Shown here: positions 13,042 to 14,065 of the stretch, piece after piece
Position numbering within the stretch: position 1 is the stretch's first letter
Layout: each line of letters opens with the position of its first letter
From: a bacterium
GTDB taxonomy: Bacteria > Bacillota_I > Bacilli_A > RF39 > UBA660
Reading direction: 5' to 3'
Assembly: GCA_014846175.1 (NCBI GenBank)
Contig: RKAV01000065.1
Span: 1-14,065, forward strand
Length of the DNA: 14,065 bases
Made by a program: the position numbers and the translations under genes
The notes under the pieces: generated by a model
What the model was told of the DNA's origin: nothing
Databases searched by the model: none
The model's input: only the letters and a program-made list of their open reading frames with translations

Positions 13042-13965
13042 TTATCTTTTTAAAACTTTACTAATAGGTTGAACATCTAATTTTTCTTTGTATTCAGAAA
13101 CTTTTTCCGAATTAATGCTTTCACATTCATTTTTTACTCTTTTTAAAAGATTTACTAATTCTAATCTTTTAAGTGATAATGGATCAGTTATTTTTTTTAA
13201 TACAACTGTTTCCTTTTCCTTTGCAATTTCTTCTCCATTTAAAACAATTATTGGAGCATTAATATTTATTGGATTAAAATCATTAGTTTTCAAAGCAACT
13301 TTATCAGTTGCAGTTAATGAACTACTTTCATCAACATTAATTACACTTGATTCGCATTCAACTTCTTTACCAGTGATATTTGAATTAGAAATATTTAATC
13401 CATTGGTAGCTGTAAATGAAACTCTAATGTTTTTCTTTTTATTACCAACATTAGAATCTATTACATCAATTTTATCACTTGCACCAAATCCAATGTGTGA
13501 TTTAGATCCCATTACTTCTATTTGATCACTACTCATATTTTTGACTACTAATTCATTTGCACTAATTGATAAGTATGAGAAAGTCTTTATATCCGTATTA
13601 TCTAATGTACATTTGCCATTAACATGAACACATAAATCTAGTCCAAAACTGCAATTTTTAATAATAACTTCACAATCATTATATCCAAATACATATACTT
13701 GATGTTTTTTAAATTCAAGACCATCAATTACATAACAAATTGGTTTATCCAATTTATATGCTTTCTCAATTTTCTTTCTATCCTTGTTTTCTCCTATACC
13801 AAAACAAGCAATAGTGTAATTATAATCTTTCTTTTTGACTTTACTTCTTTTAACATAACAAGTTAGTTTTTCTTCATCTTCAACAACATTTCCTAAATTA
13901 CCTGTGAGATAGTTCATTGCATAAAGTCTCGTTACAACATAAAGAATTTTCTTAAATTTATTCAT
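13042..13965 (-). CDS. Unknown protein with a beta-rich, repeat-like middle
   Basis: A 307-residue protein starting at the ATG at 13963-13965, six bases after AAAGGGGGAT. Residues 1-80 are basic and mixed (MNKFKKILYVVTRLYAMNY). Residues of about 80-245 are dominated by short alternating hydrophobic strands with Asn, Ser, Asp and Gly turns (CEVIIKNCSFGL, LDNTDIKTFSYLSISANELVVKN, LNISNSNITG), the pattern of a right-handed beta-helix or bactofilin-like stack. The C-terminus (about 260-307) is charged and helical, possibly a coiled coil. There is no signal peptide or membrane helix, so a cytoplasmic structural or scaffold role is possible; this is inference from composition. I do not recognise the family. 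It is convergent with the CHAT-like fragment and has its own terminator; no clear promoter is visible in 13966-14065. Confidence 0.7.
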   Translation of the reverse strand: MNKFKKILYVVTRLYAMNYLTGNLGNVVEDEEKLTCYVKRSKVKKKDYNYTIACFGIGENKDRKKIEKAYKLDKPICYVIDGLEFKKHQVYVFGYNDCEVIIKNCSFGLDLCVHVNGKCTLDNTDIKTFSYLSISANELVVKNMSSDQIEVMGSKSHIGFGASDKIDVIDSNVGNKKKNIRVSFTATNGLNISNSNITGKEVECESSVINVDESSSLTATDKVALKTNDFNPININAPIIVLNGEEIAKEKETVVLKKITDPLSLKRLELVNLLKRVKNECESINSEKVSEYKEKLDVQPISKVLKR

Positions 13966-14065
13966 AGATAAATCCCCCTTTGAATTCTTAATACCGTACC
14001 ATATTTCAGCAAAAGTGAATCAAGTGAAAACTTAAAACCATCCTTCATTTGCATAATATATCTAT

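Noticed and set aside
13088..13525. 145-codon plus-strand frame opposite the beta-rich gene
   Set aside because: It is antisense to a longer frame with a strong ribosome binding site and own terminator; its Ser/Phe/Leu-rich composition is typical of a shadow frame.
1..14065. Alternative genetic code (TGA as Trp, or TAG/TAA recoded)
   Set aside because: Trp is TGG throughout, ppdK and other long genes contain no TGA, and both TAA and TAG end complete genes of normal length. I noticed no gene ending in TGA, but the sample is too small to mean much.
13966..14065. Promoter for the beta-rich gene
   Set aside because: Only poorly spaced TTGATT/TATGGT-like matches were found on the minus strand.

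Overview
The window is strongly AT-rich. Nearly every gene start is preceded by an AGGAGG-like ribosome binding site, and it carries a sortase, a pyruvate phosphate dikinase and a tRNA-Leu with an encoded CCA. This points to a low-GC Gram-positive bacterium (Firmicutes/Bacillota), plausibly an uncultured gut lineage of Bacilli or Clostridia. Trp is encoded by TGG and no long gene contains TGA, so the standard bacterial code fits. The species cannot be named from the sequence.

Left part, minus strand (1-3650): the N-terminus of a charged unknown protein; a lone dTDP-glucose 4,6-dehydratase (rfbB/rmlB); then an operon read leftward from an extended -10 promoter at 3646-3651. The operon encodes a short zinc-ribbon/DUF2628-like protein, a stand-alone receiver domain, and a Nudix + ATP-grasp fusion. 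The fusion is broken by a TAA exactly at the second glutamate of the Nudix box. A terminator separates this operon from rfbB.

Plus strand (3700-5742): a three-gene surface operon with 8-nt overlaps. It holds a small secreted, C-terminally anchored protein, a class D-like sortase, and a four-helix membrane protein, closed by a strong terminator. The first protein has a non-canonical candidate sorting signal.

Minus strand (5831-9817): a 52-aa unknown; a type III toxin-antitoxin locus of the CptIN/ToxIN kind; pyruvate phosphate dikinase; and a membrane-anchored PTS EIIB-like protein lacking the phosphorylatable Cys. The toxin-antitoxin locus has a perfect -35/-10 promoter, an antitoxin RNA of two 49-nt pseudoknot repeats with compensatory changes, an intervening terminator, and an RNase toxin.

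Plus strand (9915-13004), accessory in character: tRNA-Leu(CAA), a 90-aa unknown, and then a large serine recombinase. The recombinase has an unusual regulatory leader: promoter, 10-bp hairpin presenting the ribosome binding site, 19-codon leader ORF, and an intrinsic terminator overlapping the leader stop. The recombinase has an in-frame TAG at codon 42. After it come about 220 bases densely packed with hairpins, ending in a possible three-way junction beside a perfect Shine-Dalgarno sequence. This precedes a short CHAT/caspase-like C-terminal fragment, itself interrupted by TAA. A convergent minus-strand gene for a beta-rich protein of unknown function fills the right end.

Most notable are the complete type III toxin-antitoxin locus, the attenuator-type leader of the recombinase with the structured region behind it, and three otherwise well-conserved reading frames each broken by one nonsense codon.
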